A DNA stretch of 64,000 bases from Paenibacillus sp. FSL R7-0204. Lineage in GTDB: Bacteria > Bacillota > Bacilli > Paenibacillales > Paenibacillaceae. Location: assembly GCF_038002225.1 (NCBI RefSeq), contig NZ_JBBOCA010000001.1, positions 6,696,001 to 6,760,000 on the forward strand. The letters run 5' to 3'. The notes beneath the pieces are model-generated. The model did not search any database. It was not told the origin of the DNA and saw only the letters and a program-made list of their open reading frames with translations. This document shows positions 43,049 to 52,469 of this stretch, piece after piece. How positions within the stretch are numbered: position 1 is the stretch's first letter; each line of letters starts with the position of its first letter. Made by a program: the position numbers and the translations under genes.

Positions 43049-44428
43049 CTACACATCCATAGGTTTCTTGCGAATATACGAATTCATCGTCGTCTTCATC
43101 CACTGAAGGTCCTGGGCGTTAATGAGCAGCCGCGGAAGCTTAACCTTCAGGTTGTACCTGATATTGAGAATAATGAACAGGAACCGCAGCACAGCTGATG
43201 AGAGCATAGCCACCCCGGCTCCGAACAATCCGAACTTCGGCACCAGCAGGAAGAGCAGCGGAATCACCAGGATCAGGCCGACCCCCTGCAGGATGGATAC
43301 GAACTTCGGCTTGCCCAGCGCCATGAACACCTGAGCCAGAATCAGCGTCCCGCCGCTGATGGTCACTTCCAGCAGCAGCAGGCGGAACACGGTAAGCGCG
43401 GTATTGAAATCCTTGCCGTAGAGCAGCGGGATGACAAAAGGCGCTACCAGCATCAGGAACACTGCGCCAAGCAGAGTACAGGTAGTACTGATCCGGAAAG
43501 CCTTGAAGGTAAGGGCGACCGCTTCGTCCTTCGACATCTCGGAGGCCTTCGGGAAGAGCACCACCGTGATCGAATTCGCGAAGAAGTTCACCATACGCGA
43601 CAGGCTGACCGCTACCGCATAGAGCCCCAGATCTGCCGGTCTCAGTAATCCGGCAATGATGATCTGGTCTATGTATACCGAGAATTGTCCGAGCAGGTCG
43701 TTTCCGTAGGAGCCCAGACCATAGGTGAACAATCTTTTGAAATTAAGATAGGAATCCCGGAGCTTGACCTTGTAGGTCCGCAGCAGCAGGATGGTCATCC
43801 AGATGAATAGCGGAACCGACGGAACCAGATAGGCCAGTGCAGTTGTATAAGGATTCATGTAGCCGGTCAGGATCAGAATCCCGATGGCTCCCAGTGTCAG
43901 CAGCGGCACCAGGTACCGCATCCAGTTGAAGGTCTTGTAATCGCCTCTGAACTGGAAGGCCGCGTTGTTGATCTGCGACACCACAATCAGCGGGCAGAGA
44001 ATCATCGACCACTGGGCGAAGACCACTACCTCATGACTGAAGGACCCCAGCCAATAAGGCAGCACCAGTATTCCAACTGTCATGGCGATGGTTCCAAACG
44101 TCAGTCCGATCAGCAGGGCGATCCGGTACAGTACCCCGGCTTCCTGCGGATTCTTCTTGGCGTTGTAGATCAGCGCCGAGGGAATGCCGAAGCTCATGCT
44201 GAAGGCGAGGAACTGCGACCAGTTCACCATCGCTGTCTGCTCCCCCCGGCCTGACGGGCCGAGATAACGGGCGGTCAGTACGCCGGTCAGCATATTGACC
44301 AGCAGGATCAGCACGCTGACGAACATCGTTTTGACAGCAGCCGAGCTATTGTCCTTACTCTTCGTGAATCTCCGAAAGGTGGACCATACCCGGTTAGCGG
44401 GTAGTGATTTGGCGCTTGACTGCTGCAT
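43049..44428 (-). CDS. Polysaccharide flippase (Wzx/MATE-like)
   Basis: Moves lipid-linked repeat units across the membrane. Start at 44428 (MQQSSAKSLPANRV) after AAGGG; the first 35 bp overlap the end of the upstream ligase/polymerase gene. About 459 residues with 12-14 hydrophobic segments and the Polysacc_synt opening LVNMLTGVLTARYLGPSGRG. A Wzx role fits the presence of an initiating phosphotransferase and Wzy-like polymerases in the cluster. Confidence 0.9.
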   Translation of the reverse strand: MQQSSAKSLPANRVWSTFRRFTKSKDNSSAAVKTMFVSVLILLVNMLTGVLTARYLGPSGRGEQTAMVNWSQFLAFSMSFGIPSALIYNAKKNPQEAGVLYRIALLIGLTFGTIAMTVGILVLPYWLGSFSHEVVVFAQWSMILCPLIVVSQINNAAFQFRGDYKTFNWMRYLVPLLTLGAIGILILTGYMNPYTTALAYLVPSVPLFIWMTILLLRTYKVKLRDSYLNFKRLFTYGLGSYGNDLLGQFSVYIDQIIIAGLLRPADLGLYAVAVSLSRMVNFFANSITVVLFPKASEMSKDEAVALTFKAFRISTTCTLLGAVFLMLVAPFVIPLLYGKDFNTALTVFRLLLLEVTISGGTLILAQVFMALGKPKFVSILQGVGLILVIPLLFLLVPKFGLFGAGVAMLSSAVLRFLFIILNIRYNLKVKLPRLLINAQDLQWMKTTMNSYIRKKPMDV

Positions 44429-45893
44429 GCGGTAGTCCCTTCTTTCTGCTTTGAGTGAGCTCCTTGGCGCTGAGGCCAAGTCCGATCAGCATCCAGATCA
44501 GATACCCCTTAAGACCGGGAAAGCCGTTATCCGATATCAGGCTGGCTACAGCTCCCATCCACGCCGCCAGCGCCAGTCTGGCGTAAGGCTGAAGTTCATT
44601 CCTGCGGGTGACTCTGGCGCCGATCTCCTTGATGACCGCGCCGAGTGCCCCGAAGAAGAACAATGCGCCGAGTACGCCGAAGGTCAGCAGCAGCGCGATG
44701 AAGCCGTTATCCATATTGCCGTATTCCCCCAGCTCTCCGCCGTTGCCAAGCTTGGTGCCCTGGCCTACACTGCCGATCCCCTGCCCCACCGGATTGCCTG
44801 CCACCATCGGCAGCATGTTGGTCCAGAGGCTGAGGCGTTCATTGTAGGAATGATCCTCCTGCACGGAGGTCAGGGTCTCCATCCGGGCCACCAGCCCCTC
44901 TGCTCCAGGGAGCTTCGGAACGATCCAGAACAGCGCGGCTGCCACGAAGGCGAGCTGGAGCAGCGTCTTCCATTTACCCTTGGAGGGAGAGGAAGCGATG
45001 TAGACCAGCAGCATCACCAGCAGGACCAGCCATGCGGAGCGGACGAGCGTAGTCAGCAGGCAGACCACTACGAGCAGAACACCGAGCCACCGCAGGGTAC
45101 CCTGCCATCTTTTCTCCAGAATCATCGGTACCAGAGCGAAGACCAGGAAGGTTGCTGCCGGACCCGGAGAGTTCAGGGTCGAGAAGACCCGGATCTCCAG
45201 CGGATAGGGAGTCCCGATAGAGATCATATCGGCATTCCGCATCCAGAAGGCGTCCCAGGGAGGAACGGTCAGATACTGCACGATCCCGTAGATCGCAACC
45301 AGCACGGCAATGTTGGCAAAAGCGTACAGCAGCCGGTCGATATCCTTCGGCTTAAACGGCGTGACCGCAAAGAAAGGAATCAGCAGCAGCGGTACGATGT
45401 AATTCGCCAGATCGTATACCGAGCCGATGCCATTCTTCGCCAGACCGATCAATGCGCCGTAGGCCAGTGCGACGGAGAACAACAGCATGATCCGGGTAGA
45501 GGACTTGCGAATCCGGTGAATTTCCCGCAGCACCGGAATAGCTAAGGTCGCTCCGGTCAGCAGCGGGGCCAGACTGAGCAGGGAGACGGAGTGATACACG
45601 CCTTCGTACCAGTCTGCAATCCGCCGCAGCTCCGGGGCAACCGCCCAGATCAGCAGCGTGTACGGGATGAGCATCCGTGTATTCAGCAGGGCCAGCAGCA
45701 AGGCCGGAAAGAGGATGCCTGCCAGAATGATGCCCTGCAGGCTATTCGACGCGCTCAGGTTCGCACTGGCGAAGCCGATCGCCAGCGGCAGGGCCAGTGC
45801 CGCAGCGCAGATCAAGGTCATCATTACAACCGACTTCACGGCTTGTGCCGATGGAAGATTCAGACTATTCTCATCTCTGCTTAGCATCTTCAT
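44394..45893 (-). CDS. O-antigen polymerase/ligase-like membrane protein (Wzy/WaaL superfamily)
   Basis: Start at 45893 (MKMLSRDENSLNL) after GGGAGG. About 499 residues, 10-12 membrane segments; a large external loop with RNADMISIGTPYPLEIRVF and, near the end, HSYNERLSLWTNMLPMVAGN, GQGIGSVGQGTKLG, a region matching the Wzy_C/O-antigen ligase pattern. Polymerises lipid-linked repeats or attaches the chain. The cluster has a second protein of this superfamily (46693-48039), so the two probably have different tasks. Confidence 0.85.
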   Translation of the reverse strand: MKMLSRDENSLNLPSAQAVKSVVMMTLICAAALALPLAIGFASANLSASNSLQGIILAGILFPALLLALLNTRMLIPYTLLIWAVAPELRRIADWYEGVYHSVSLLSLAPLLTGATLAIPVLREIHRIRKSSTRIMLLFSVALAYGALIGLAKNGIGSVYDLANYIVPLLLIPFFAVTPFKPKDIDRLLYAFANIAVLVAIYGIVQYLTVPPWDAFWMRNADMISIGTPYPLEIRVFSTLNSPGPAATFLVFALVPMILEKRWQGTLRWLGVLLVVVCLLTTLVRSAWLVLLVMLLVYIASSPSKGKWKTLLQLAFVAAALFWIVPKLPGAEGLVARMETLTSVQEDHSYNERLSLWTNMLPMVAGNPVGQGIGSVGQGTKLGNGGELGEYGNMDNGFIALLLTFGVLGALFFFGALGAVIKEIGARVTRRNELQPYARLALAAWMGAVASLISDNGFPGLKGYLIWMLIGLGLSAKELTQSRKKGLPHAAVKRQITTR

Positions 45894-45922
45894 TCCCTGC
45901 CTCCCGTCTTTCGCCGCTTTCT

Positions 45923-46699
45923 TCAATCCGTACTGCTGTTCTTCACCTTGCCCCGTTTACGCATCTCCTTGAGCAGCAGCACCAGGAACTGGGCATCGTC
46001 GACAAGGTATCTTTTCCATAACCGGCCCGGCTCCTGGCTAAGTCTCCATAGCCACTCCATGCCGGTTCGCTGCATGAAATCCGGTGCCCGCTTCACAGAG
46101 CCGGACAGGAAGTCGAAGGTTGCACCTACGCCGATGGAGACCGGCGCCTGATAGGAGGTATAGTGACGGTAGATCCACTTCTCCTGCTTCGGTGCGCCTA
46201 CCCCTACGAACACGATATCGGGCTGGCTCTCGGTCAGCAGCCGGATAATATGCCGGTTCTCTTCTTCGTTGTGCTCGAAGCCGTAGGAGGGAGAGTAACA
46301 GCCCACTACGTTAATGCCCGGGAAGGCGGCCTTCAGATTCTTCGTAGCCTGCTCCGCCACACCCTCGGCAGCACCGAGGAAGAACAACCGGTATTGTCTT
46401 TGCTCGAACGCATTGCCCAGGCGGCTGAACAGGTCAGCGCCGGACACCTTTTGCTTCAGCGGCTTACCTAGCATCTTGGACGCCCAGATCAGCGGCATCC
46501 CGTCCGCAACTACGGCACCTGCTTCGGAGTACACTTCCCGGAACTCTTTGTCCTTGCGCAGCTTGATCACATGATCGACATTGCAGGTCAGGATGTAAGA
46601 CTGGTTCCTCTCCTGGATGGTTCTGTCGATATAATCCAGCAGGTCCATGAAATCATAGTTATCGAAATTGACATCGAACATGTTCACTTGGTTCATCGT
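45923..46699 (-). CDS. WecG/TagA/CpsF-family glycosyltransferase (GT26)
   Basis: Start at 46699 (MNQVNMFDVNFDNYDFMDLL) after AAGAAGTGAT. About 258 residues with the family signatures LTCNVDHVIKLRKD, VVADGMPLIWASKMLG and GVGAPKQEKWIYRHY. Members transfer ManNAc, ManNAcA or glucose to lipid-linked acceptors, commonly as the second step of chain assembly. The first codons overlap the preceding Wzy-like gene by 7 bp. The tagA/wecG donor (ManNAc) is not implied by other genes here. Confidence 0.9.
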   Translation of the reverse strand, partial: TMNQVNMFDVNFDNYDFMDLLDYIDRTIQERNQSYILTCNVDHVIKLRKDKEFREVYSEAGAVVADGMPLIWASKMLGKPLKQKVSGADLFSRLGNAFEQRQYRLFFLGAAEGVAEQATKNLKAAFPGINVVGCYSPSYGFEHNEEENRHIIRLLTESQPDIVFVGVGAPKQEKWIYRHYTSYQAPVSIGVGATFDFLSGSVKRAPDFMQRTGMEWLWRLSQEPGRLWKRYLVDDAQFLVLLLKEMRKRGKVKNSSTD

Positions 46700-48039
46700 A
46701 TCACTTCTTTTTGTGGGGAATCGGCCAGCTGTGAAGATCGGTACAGGCAGTTCAGGTACCAACAGAACGGAATGATGAATTGGACCGTCGACAGCGTGTT
46801 ATCCGTGAATGAATAGATCAGAAATGCTGCAATAAAGAGCAGATAGTAAGGTTTGACCGCCGGTAAAAGAACTCTGTATACCATAAGAAACACAGCGAGC
46901 AAGGACAGCAGCAGCAGGATGGCACCGAAGTATCCCCCATCGTAATAAAAGCGGATATATTCGTTATGCGGAACCACGAACCCTCCGTAGAGCGTTCCGT
47001 CATTGGCCACCGTTACGGCTCCGAGCCCCCGTCCAGCCAATGGGGAATCCGCCGCCTTGTTCAGGAAGTACTCCCAGGCCTCCGCCCGTCCGGACAAGTC
47101 GATTCCCGTTTCGGTTGTCCGTTCAAAGGAGCGCTTCTTGATGTTGTCCAGCTGCATGTATACTGCCGCGGTAATGACCAGCATCGAGCACAGCAGCGGG
47201 ATCAGGAATTTCTTCTTGCCCTTCAGAAAAGCGCGGGAGATGTCATAGAAGTAATAGAGCACCATCAGCACCAGGGCGAGAATCGGCCCGCGCGTGCCTG
47301 TAATGACCAGAATGAAGAAATTCAGTCCCAGCATGATGTAATTGAACCGGATATACTGCGGACTGCGCTTAATCTCGATGAACGCGATCGCTACTCCCAT
47401 GAAGGCCAGCATCGCCAGGTGAGGCGGAATGTTCGCCCCCTGCACCCGAACCGCGCCTGTGAACTCAACGGCTACCAGTGAATGTATATTCGCAGCTTGC
47501 AGCACCACGCCTATCAGCATGCTGACCAGCGGCAGCAGGGTAATGATCCGGATCTGCTTCTCGGCAACCTCCTTCTTCCAGTTGATCAGCAGAAGCACGA
47601 AGGGCAGAGACAATCCGATGAAGGCTTTGACCGCAATCGATGTGCTCATCTCCGGCAGCCAGATGGAGAAGCTGAAGGTGAGCAGAATCAGGGCCAGCAT
47701 CGCCCATAAGGGAGGGCTGAGCTTGAACCTGAGGCCATTGACCAGGATACACGGCACCAGCAGCATCAGAATAACCAGCTTGTAAAGCGACAGGATCTCA
47801 ATACCAAACATACTCCCGCTGTACAAGAAGTTAATCGAGACCGCCGTGGTCAGCAGAACGAAATAGCTGATCAGCTCAGGGCGTGATAGGGAGGCAACCA
47901 GCAGCAGAATGAAGAATACGGCCGCTACTGCGATGACCGGCTGGAAGATGACGGCTGTTCCGAGGAACAGTGCAGTTACGAGATAGAGCATTCCGTATGG
48001 CAGACTATTGATTTTGGTGCCCCACTCAAAATGGGTCAT
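46693..48039 (-). CDS. Wzy-like polysaccharide polymerase/O-antigen ligase superfamily protein
   Basis: Start at 48039 (MTHFEWGTKINSLPYGML) after GGAGG. About 448 residues, 10-12 hydrophobic segments; the O-antigen ligase signature region SGRAEAWEYFLNKAADSPLA, then GRGLGAVTVAND and FVVPHNEYIRFYYDGGYFG is well formed. Its position between a GT2 gene and the WecG-type gene suggests it is the true Wzy polymerase of the cluster; which of the two superfamily members polymerises is unresolved. Confidence 0.87.
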   Translation of the reverse strand: MTHFEWGTKINSLPYGMLYLVTALFLGTAVIFQPVIAVAAVFFILLLVASLSRPELISYFVLLTTAVSINFLYSGSMFGIEILSLYKLVILMLLVPCILVNGLRFKLSPPLWAMLALILLTFSFSIWLPEMSTSIAVKAFIGLSLPFVLLLINWKKEVAEKQIRIITLLPLVSMLIGVVLQAANIHSLVAVEFTGAVRVQGANIPPHLAMLAFMGVAIAFIEIKRSPQYIRFNYIMLGLNFFILVITGTRGPILALVLMVLYYFYDISRAFLKGKKKFLIPLLCSMLVITAAVYMQLDNIKKRSFERTTETGIDLSGRAEAWEYFLNKAADSPLAGRGLGAVTVANDGTLYGGFVVPHNEYIRFYYDGGYFGAILLLLSLLAVFLMVYRVLLPAVKPYYLLFIAAFLIYSFTDNTLSTVQFIIPFCWYLNCLYRSSQLADSPQKEVIR

Positions 48040-48053
48040 CGCGCGTCCTCCCC

Positions 48054-48989
48054 TCACCCCGCTGCGGATTCCCTCTTCCGGTTAAGAATCATATGGAGAG
48101 TTCCGCGAATACTCTCCAGCCGGCATTTATTCAGCAGCTTCCTTCCCTTACTGCGGGATAGAATCGAATCTGCCAGGATGTAGATCACTTTGGCGCCCGT
48201 CTTGCCCAGGAGCAGCAGATGCCCTTTCATTCCTTCACTCTTCATAGCGTTCGATATGCCTTGGCTGTAATACCGCTTCATGATCCAGTCCTCCGTCAGC
48301 CGGTTCGCCGGAACGAAATGATCCACGGCCATCTCGGGATGATATAGAATCGAATGCCCTTCCTGCTGCAGCTGGCCGAACAGCCAGGTCTCTTCACCCG
48401 ATAGCAGCGAATCGCCCTTGCGGCCCAGCTCCAGCGGGAACAGGCTGATATCGAACACCGGCTTGCGCATCGCCATGTTGGCACCGCAAGGGTGAAGCCG
48501 CTTCGGGTACTCTTTGATCCGGCTCCCCAGATCGACAATTGTATAGGGAAGCTCGAACGGCTTGATCAGCCAATCCGGACGCTTGCTCTCGAAGATCGGA
48601 GCAATCTTACCGCCCATCGCCATCACCTCCGGCTTATCCGCAAAGGTGTTCACAATGGTTGTAATCCAGGTCCGGCAAGGGATCGCATCATCATCCAGGA
48701 AAGCGATGAGCTGCGATTTGGAAGCCAGAATTCCTGTATTCCGGGCTGCAGACAGCCCTTGAACCGGCTCCAGCAGATAACGGATATCCATATCGGCACC
48801 ATAGGTCTCGATGAACCCCTTAATGGCGGCCGCCGTATCATCCGTGGACTGGTTATCCACGACGATGATTTCGGCCTGGTGCAAATTCTCCAGCGGCAGC
48901 AGCGAATGAAGAGTCTTCACCAGCAGCGCCGACCGGTTATAGGTGCATATGATAATGGAAATCTCAGGTACAGTTCCGTGTACGAACAT
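48054..48989 (-). CDS. GT2-family glycosyltransferase
   Basis: Start at 48989 (MFVHGTVPEISIIICTYNRS) after AGGTGAT; the reading frame is open three codons further to a GTG. About 311 residues, GT-A fold: ISIIICTYNRSALLVKTLHS, IIVVDNQSTDDT, ARNTGILASKSQLIAFLDDD (DDD metal site near residue 97) and the acceptor-side LGRKGDSLLSGEETWLFGQL (ED-like motif). Builds the repeat unit. Confidence 0.9.
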   Translation of the reverse strand: MFVHGTVPEISIIICTYNRSALLVKTLHSLLPLENLHQAEIIVVDNQSTDDTAAAIKGFIETYGADMDIRYLLEPVQGLSAARNTGILASKSQLIAFLDDDAIPCRTWITTIVNTFADKPEVMAMGGKIAPIFESKRPDWLIKPFELPYTIVDLGSRIKEYPKRLHPCGANMAMRKPVFDISLFPLELGRKGDSLLSGEETWLFGQLQQEGHSILYHPEMAVDHFVPANRLTEDWIMKRYYSQGISNAMKSEGMKGHLLLLGKTGAKVIYILADSILSRSKGRKLLNKCRLESIRGTLHMILNRKRESAAG

Positions 48990-49013
48990 CGGCATCACCT
49001 AATTTCCATATTT

Positions 49014-49700
49014 TTAATAAGCATTTTTGGAACCGAGCAGCATCAGGCCGGTCTTGACGATAATCTTCAGATCGAGCATCGTGCTGCGCATGTGGATATA
49101 CGTGAGATCCAGCTGAACCATCTCGTCGAAGCCGACGCTGTTTCTGGCGTTCACCTGCCAGTAGCCAGTGCAGCCGGGAGTTACCATCAGCCGCTGCTTA
49201 TCGTATTCCGTATACTGCTCCACCTCTTCAACGAGCGGAGGACGGGGACCCACCAGACTCATATGCCCCATCAGCACGTTCCAGAGCTGCGGCAGTTCAT
49301 CAATACTGGTCTTGCGCATGAATCTTCCAATCCGCGTAATGCGGGGATCATTCTTGATCTTGAACATCGCGCCGCTTACTTCGTTATAGGCCATGAGACT
49401 CTCCTTCAGCTCCTCGGCATTAGAGACCATGGATCTGAACTTGTACATGGGGAACAGCTTCTCGTCCTTGCCAACCCGCATTTGGCGGAAGAACACCTTG
49501 CCCTTCGGATCTTCCAGCTTAATCAGGACAGCCACCACTGCGAAGAGCGGGAGCAGGAACAGCAGCCCCAGGGCAGAGAACAAGATGTCGATGATCCGCT
49601 TCATGACCAGATAGGATTCCATTCCCTTGCTTTCTTCACCCGAATGCAGCATGTAAAGTTTCGGCAGGACGGCCTCATAGTCTTCCGGCAGTTTTTGCAT
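49014..49700 (-). CDS. Undecaprenyl-phosphate sugar phosphotransferase (EpsL/WcaJ-type)
   Basis: Initiates chain assembly by transferring a sugar-1-phosphate to undecaprenyl phosphate. ATG at 49700 has GAGGAG 8 nt upstream; an ATG two codons earlier is possible. About 228 residues: one hydrophobic segment (about 35-60, [18 protein letters not shown]), then the bacterial sugar transferase domain ([76 protein letters not shown]). The usual N-terminal CoA-binding-like domain is lacking, as in EpsL/RfbP-short forms. Sugar probably glucose or galactose. Confidence 0.93.
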   Translation of the reverse strand: MQKLPEDYEAVLPKLYMLHSGEESKGMESYLVMKRIIDILFSALGLLFLLPLFAVVAVLIKLEDPKGKVFFRQMRVGKDEKLFPMYKFRSMVSNAEELKESLMAYNEVSGAMFKIKNDPRITRIGRFMRKTSIDELPQLWNVLMGHMSLVGPRPPLVEEVEQYTEYDKQRLMVTPGCTGYWQVNARNSVGFDEMVQLDLTYIHMRSTMLDLKIIVKTGLMLLGSKNAY

Positions 49701-49785
49701 GCTCATCTCTCCTCATTTTTCGTAAAGGTTTATGCAGCCTTACTTTTTGACTCCGGCTTGTGTCGCTCGCTTTCAGTGAACCGTC

Positions 49786-50676
49786 TCAGCTGCTGAGCGT
49801 GGTCTGTCCCGCTTTATTCAGCCATTCCGCCATAGCATCCATGACCTGATAACGCAGGTCCTCGCTCTCCAGTGCAAATTCCAGTGTGGTCAAAATATAA
49901 CCCAGCCGTTCGCCGACATCATATCTGGTACCGTCGAAGTTATAAGCGTAGACACGTTCGCTCTGGTTCAGCTTCTGAATGGCATCCGTCAGCTGAATCT
50001 CACCGCCCGCGCCCTTCTCCTGAAGATCAAGATACTTGAAGATCTTAGGGGTAAAGACATAGCGGCCCATGATTGCCAGATTGGAAGGCGCTGTTCCAAG
50101 CGGAGGCTTCTCTACGAAATTGTTCACCCGGTAGAGCTTCCCGTCCTGCATATCCGGCTCGATAATCCCGTAGCGGTTCGTGAATTCATCCGGGATGACC
50201 TGTACCCCGATCACCGAGTTCTGGGTCTCCTCATACTGGTCGATCAGCTGCTTCAGGCAAGGGACCTGTCCGGTTACAATATCATCGCCGAGCATAACGC
50301 CGAACGGCTCATCGCCGATGAACCGTCTGGCACACCATACGGCATGGCCGAGACCCTTGGGTTCCTTTTGCCGGATGTAGTGAATTTCCACCTTGGAGGA
50401 CCGCTGCACCTCTTTGAGCAGTTCCAGCTTACCGTCCTCCAGCAGCCGCGATTCAAGCTCAAAGGCGTTGTCGAAATGATCCTCGATCGCCCGCTTTCCC
50501 TTACCGGTTACAATGATGATGTCTTCAATCCCGGAGGCAATGGCCTCCTCCACGATATACTGGATCGTCGGTTTGTTGATAATAGGCAGCATTTCCTTGG
50601 GCATTGCCTTGGTCGCCGGAAGGAAACGTGTGCCTAACCCGGCCGCCGGGATAATTACCTTTTTTACCTTTTTCAT
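49786..50676 (-). CDS. galU: UTP-glucose-1-phosphate uridylyltransferase
   Basis: Makes UDP-glucose from glucose-1-phosphate and UTP. Start at ATG 50676 after GGGAGG; 296 residues. Motifs: [20 protein letters not shown] (6-25), [46 protein letters not shown] and [21 protein letters not shown]-glucose feeds both glucosyltransferases and Ugd of this cluster. Confidence 0.95.
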   Translation of the reverse strand: MKKVKKVIIPAAGLGTRFLPATKAMPKEMLPIINKPTIQYIVEEAIASGIEDIIIVTGKGKRAIEDHFDNAFELESRLLEDGKLELLKEVQRSSKVEIHYIRQKEPKGLGHAVWCARRFIGDEPFGVMLGDDIVTGQVPCLKQLIDQYEETQNSVIGVQVIPDEFTNRYGIIEPDMQDGKLYRVNNFVEKPPLGTAPSNLAIMGRYVFTPKIFKYLDLQEKGAGGEIQLTDAIQKLNQSERVYAYNFDGTRYDVGERLGYILTTLEFALESEDLRYQVMDAMAEWLNKAGQTTLSS

Positions 50677-50722
50677 CACACATACCTCCCAATAGTTTCG
50701 TTCACATTGCTGCTGTCGTGTT

Positions 50723-51364
50723 CTACTTGGTCTGGTTCATTGCTATTCCGAGAATCCTTACACCTGTCTGTTCCATGAGACCCTTCAGCTTGCGGAGCGC
50801 TTCGCGCTTCGTCCGGCCGTGTCTGGCGACAATGACCACTCCGTCCGAGAGCGGAGCCAGAATCCGTGCATCGCTGTAATCGACCGCCTGCGGCGAATCC
50901 AGCAGAATCAGATCGAAGCTTGCCTTCAGCTCTGTAAGCAGCCCGGACATCTTCTCGCTGCCGAGCAGATCCGGCGGACTGACCGTACTCACTCCGGCAG
51001 GGATGACCGCAAGATTCGCCAAGCTGCCGTATACCAGAACGTCCTTGGCTTCCTCGTAGCCGCTTAAGTAAGCTGCCAGCCCTTGGCTGCCTTCCACATC
51101 GAAGACGCTATGCAGGCCGGGCTTCCGCAGGTTACAATCCACCACCGCCACCTTCTTGCCGTCCTGTACGAAGGATACAGCCAGATTGGAGAGAATGGTG
51201 GTCTTGCCTTCGCCGCTCTCTGCTGAAGTGAAGAGCAGCACCTGACCGCCTGGCCCCTTCAGTAAGCCGAGCTGGCGGATATACGTGCGCAGTGAGCGGA
51301 AGGATTCGGAGACATGCGATGACGGGTTTATGTCCGCGATTAGACTTCTATTCAGCCGTAACAT
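50723..51364 (-). CDS. CpsD/CapB-family tyrosine kinase, short form
   Basis: Cytoplasmic bacterial-tyrosine-kinase partner of the chain-length protein encoded just upstream, regulating polymer assembly. 213 residues: [13 protein letters not shown] (RSLRTN-like opening), Walker [17 protein letters not shown] (near 46-61), Walker A-prime [12 protein letters not shown], in which DxD is replaced by DCN, and Walker [10 protein letters not shown]. The protein ends in IAMNQTK and lacks the usual C-terminal tyrosine cluster, so classical autophosphorylation there is not possible. The start overlaps the capA-like gene by 17 bp. Confidence 0.9.
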   Translation of the reverse strand: MLRLNRSLIADINPSSHVSESFRSLRTYIRQLGLLKGPGGQVLLFTSAESGEGKTTILSNLAVSFVQDGKKVAVVDCNLRKPGLHSVFDVEGSQGLAAYLSGYEEAKDVLVYGSLANLAVIPAGVSTVSPPDLLGSEKMSGLLTELKASFDLILLDSPQAVDYSDARILAPLSDGVVIVARHGRTKREALRKLKGLMEQTGVRILGIAMNQTK

Positions 51365-52088
51365 ATTTGCCCTCCCCTACTCTTGCCTTATCTTTATTCG
51401 TGGTGCCGAAATCGCGTTTGCGGATGGCCGGAATACTGGCAATAACCGGAAGGCCAAGCTCGAATTCCGCTTCCTTCTCGTTTCTCAGCGTACCGTTCAG
51501 CGTCTCCATCAGCAGGATAATCCCGACCGCCGCCATCAGTGACACCACGAAGCTAATCAGAAGATTCATGGTCACCCCGCCGTTGACCGGCAGAGGCTGG
51601 GCTGCAGGATCAGCCGGAGTCAGGAATGTTACATTATCCAGGTTCATCAGTGCCGGCAGGCTGCGGATGAAGGTCTGCGAAACCGCGTTTACAATCGTAG
51701 CTGCGGTGCCGTAATCCTTATCCTCCACGGTCAGATTAATCACCTGGCTTTTCTCCGAGGATTTGATCTGCAGCTTGGCAGCCAGTTGGCCCGCCGTCAG
51801 ACCGAACTCGGGGTGCTCCGCGATCACACTCTTCATAATGGTCGGCGACTTCATGATTTCCTTATAGCTCTCGATGAGGTTAAGACTGAAGTTCAGTGCG
51901 TTGAGATTATTGCTCTCGGGGACATTCACAACGTTGTTGACCAGTAGCTGTCCAGAGGCGGAGTAGACGGGTGCAACGAAGTTTTTACTGACGTAGAAGG
52001 TGGTGGCGCAGGAGATCAGTACAAATACCATGATTAACCATAATTTTTTCTTTATCAGGTTAATGTAATCCAGAATCGTCTTTTCCAC
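51348..52088 (-). CDS. Wzz/CapA-type chain-length regulator
   Basis: Membrane activator of the tyrosine kinase; sets polymer length. Start at GTG 52088 (VEKTILDYINLIKK) after GGAGGG. 246 residues: two transmembrane helices (about 17-37 and 190-210) with an external Wzz domain between (APVYSASGQLLVN, SPTIMKSVIAEHPE, QVINLTVEDKDYGTAATIVN). The second helix is followed by a short cytoplasmic tail. It is the first gene of the exopolysaccharide cluster. Confidence 0.92.
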   Translation of the reverse strand: MEKTILDYINLIKKKLWLIMVFVLISCATTFYVSKNFVAPVYSASGQLLVNNVVNVPESNNLNALNFSLNLIESYKEIMKSPTIMKSVIAEHPEFGLTAGQLAAKLQIKSSEKSQVINLTVEDKDYGTAATIVNAVSQTFIRSLPALMNLDNVTFLTPADPAAQPLPVNGGVTMNLLISFVVSLMAAVGIILLMETLNGTLRNEKEAEFELGLPVIASIPAIRKRDFGTTNKDKARVGEGKYVTAE

Positions 52089-52247
52089 AGTAACCCTCCT
52101 TCCGCTTGTGTTCGTTTTGAAAGCAATCATGAAAGTTTCAGATGTCTTGCTTTTATTCTAACAATGCGCAGGATTTATCACATGCCCCCTAGCATCACTT
52201 TACACTTCACTTTCGAGTAACTGTGTTTGGTCCGCCAGAGGGGGTGG

Positions 52248-52267
52248 ATGGTATACTATAGTACCAT
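52248..52267. promoter_or_regulatory. Inverted repeat upstream of the EPS cluster
   Basis: ATGGTA-N8-TACCAT (arms 52248-52253 and 52262-52267), 160 bp upstream of the first EPS gene. Looks like an operator; the responsible regulator is unknown. Confidence 0.5.
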
Positions 52268-52359
52268 ATCTATGGAAAATGCTAACACCCCCGGTGACAC
52301 AACATCACCTAACCGGGGGAAGGATGCTGGTGCACCTTCGTGTCAGCACTCCGCGCCAG

Positions 52360-52427
52360 CCCATTGTGTACTGTTTTTCACATACATTCGGCCCGTGTAC
52401 CTCACAGCCGCCCATTGTGTTCGGTTT
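52360..52427. repeat. 51-bp-period repeat, locus C (1.3 units)
   Basis: CCCATTGTGT begins at 52360 and again at 52411, exactly 51 bp apart; the second copy ends at CGGTTT, the same point where locus A ends. Shares CC.ATTGTG, GTTTTTC and TACATT with locus A (about 60% identity by eye). Confidence 0.75.
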
Positions 52428-52442
52428 GATTTCCCGGAACGC

Positions 52443-52469
52443 AAAAAAACACGGACAGTATTGTCCGTG
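52443..52469 (-). terminator. Terminator of the two-component operon
   Basis: Perfect 8-bp stem CACGGACA/TGTCCGTG with a 4-nt loop, followed on the minus strand by TTTTTTT. Directly downstream of the response regulator gene. Confidence 0.88.
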
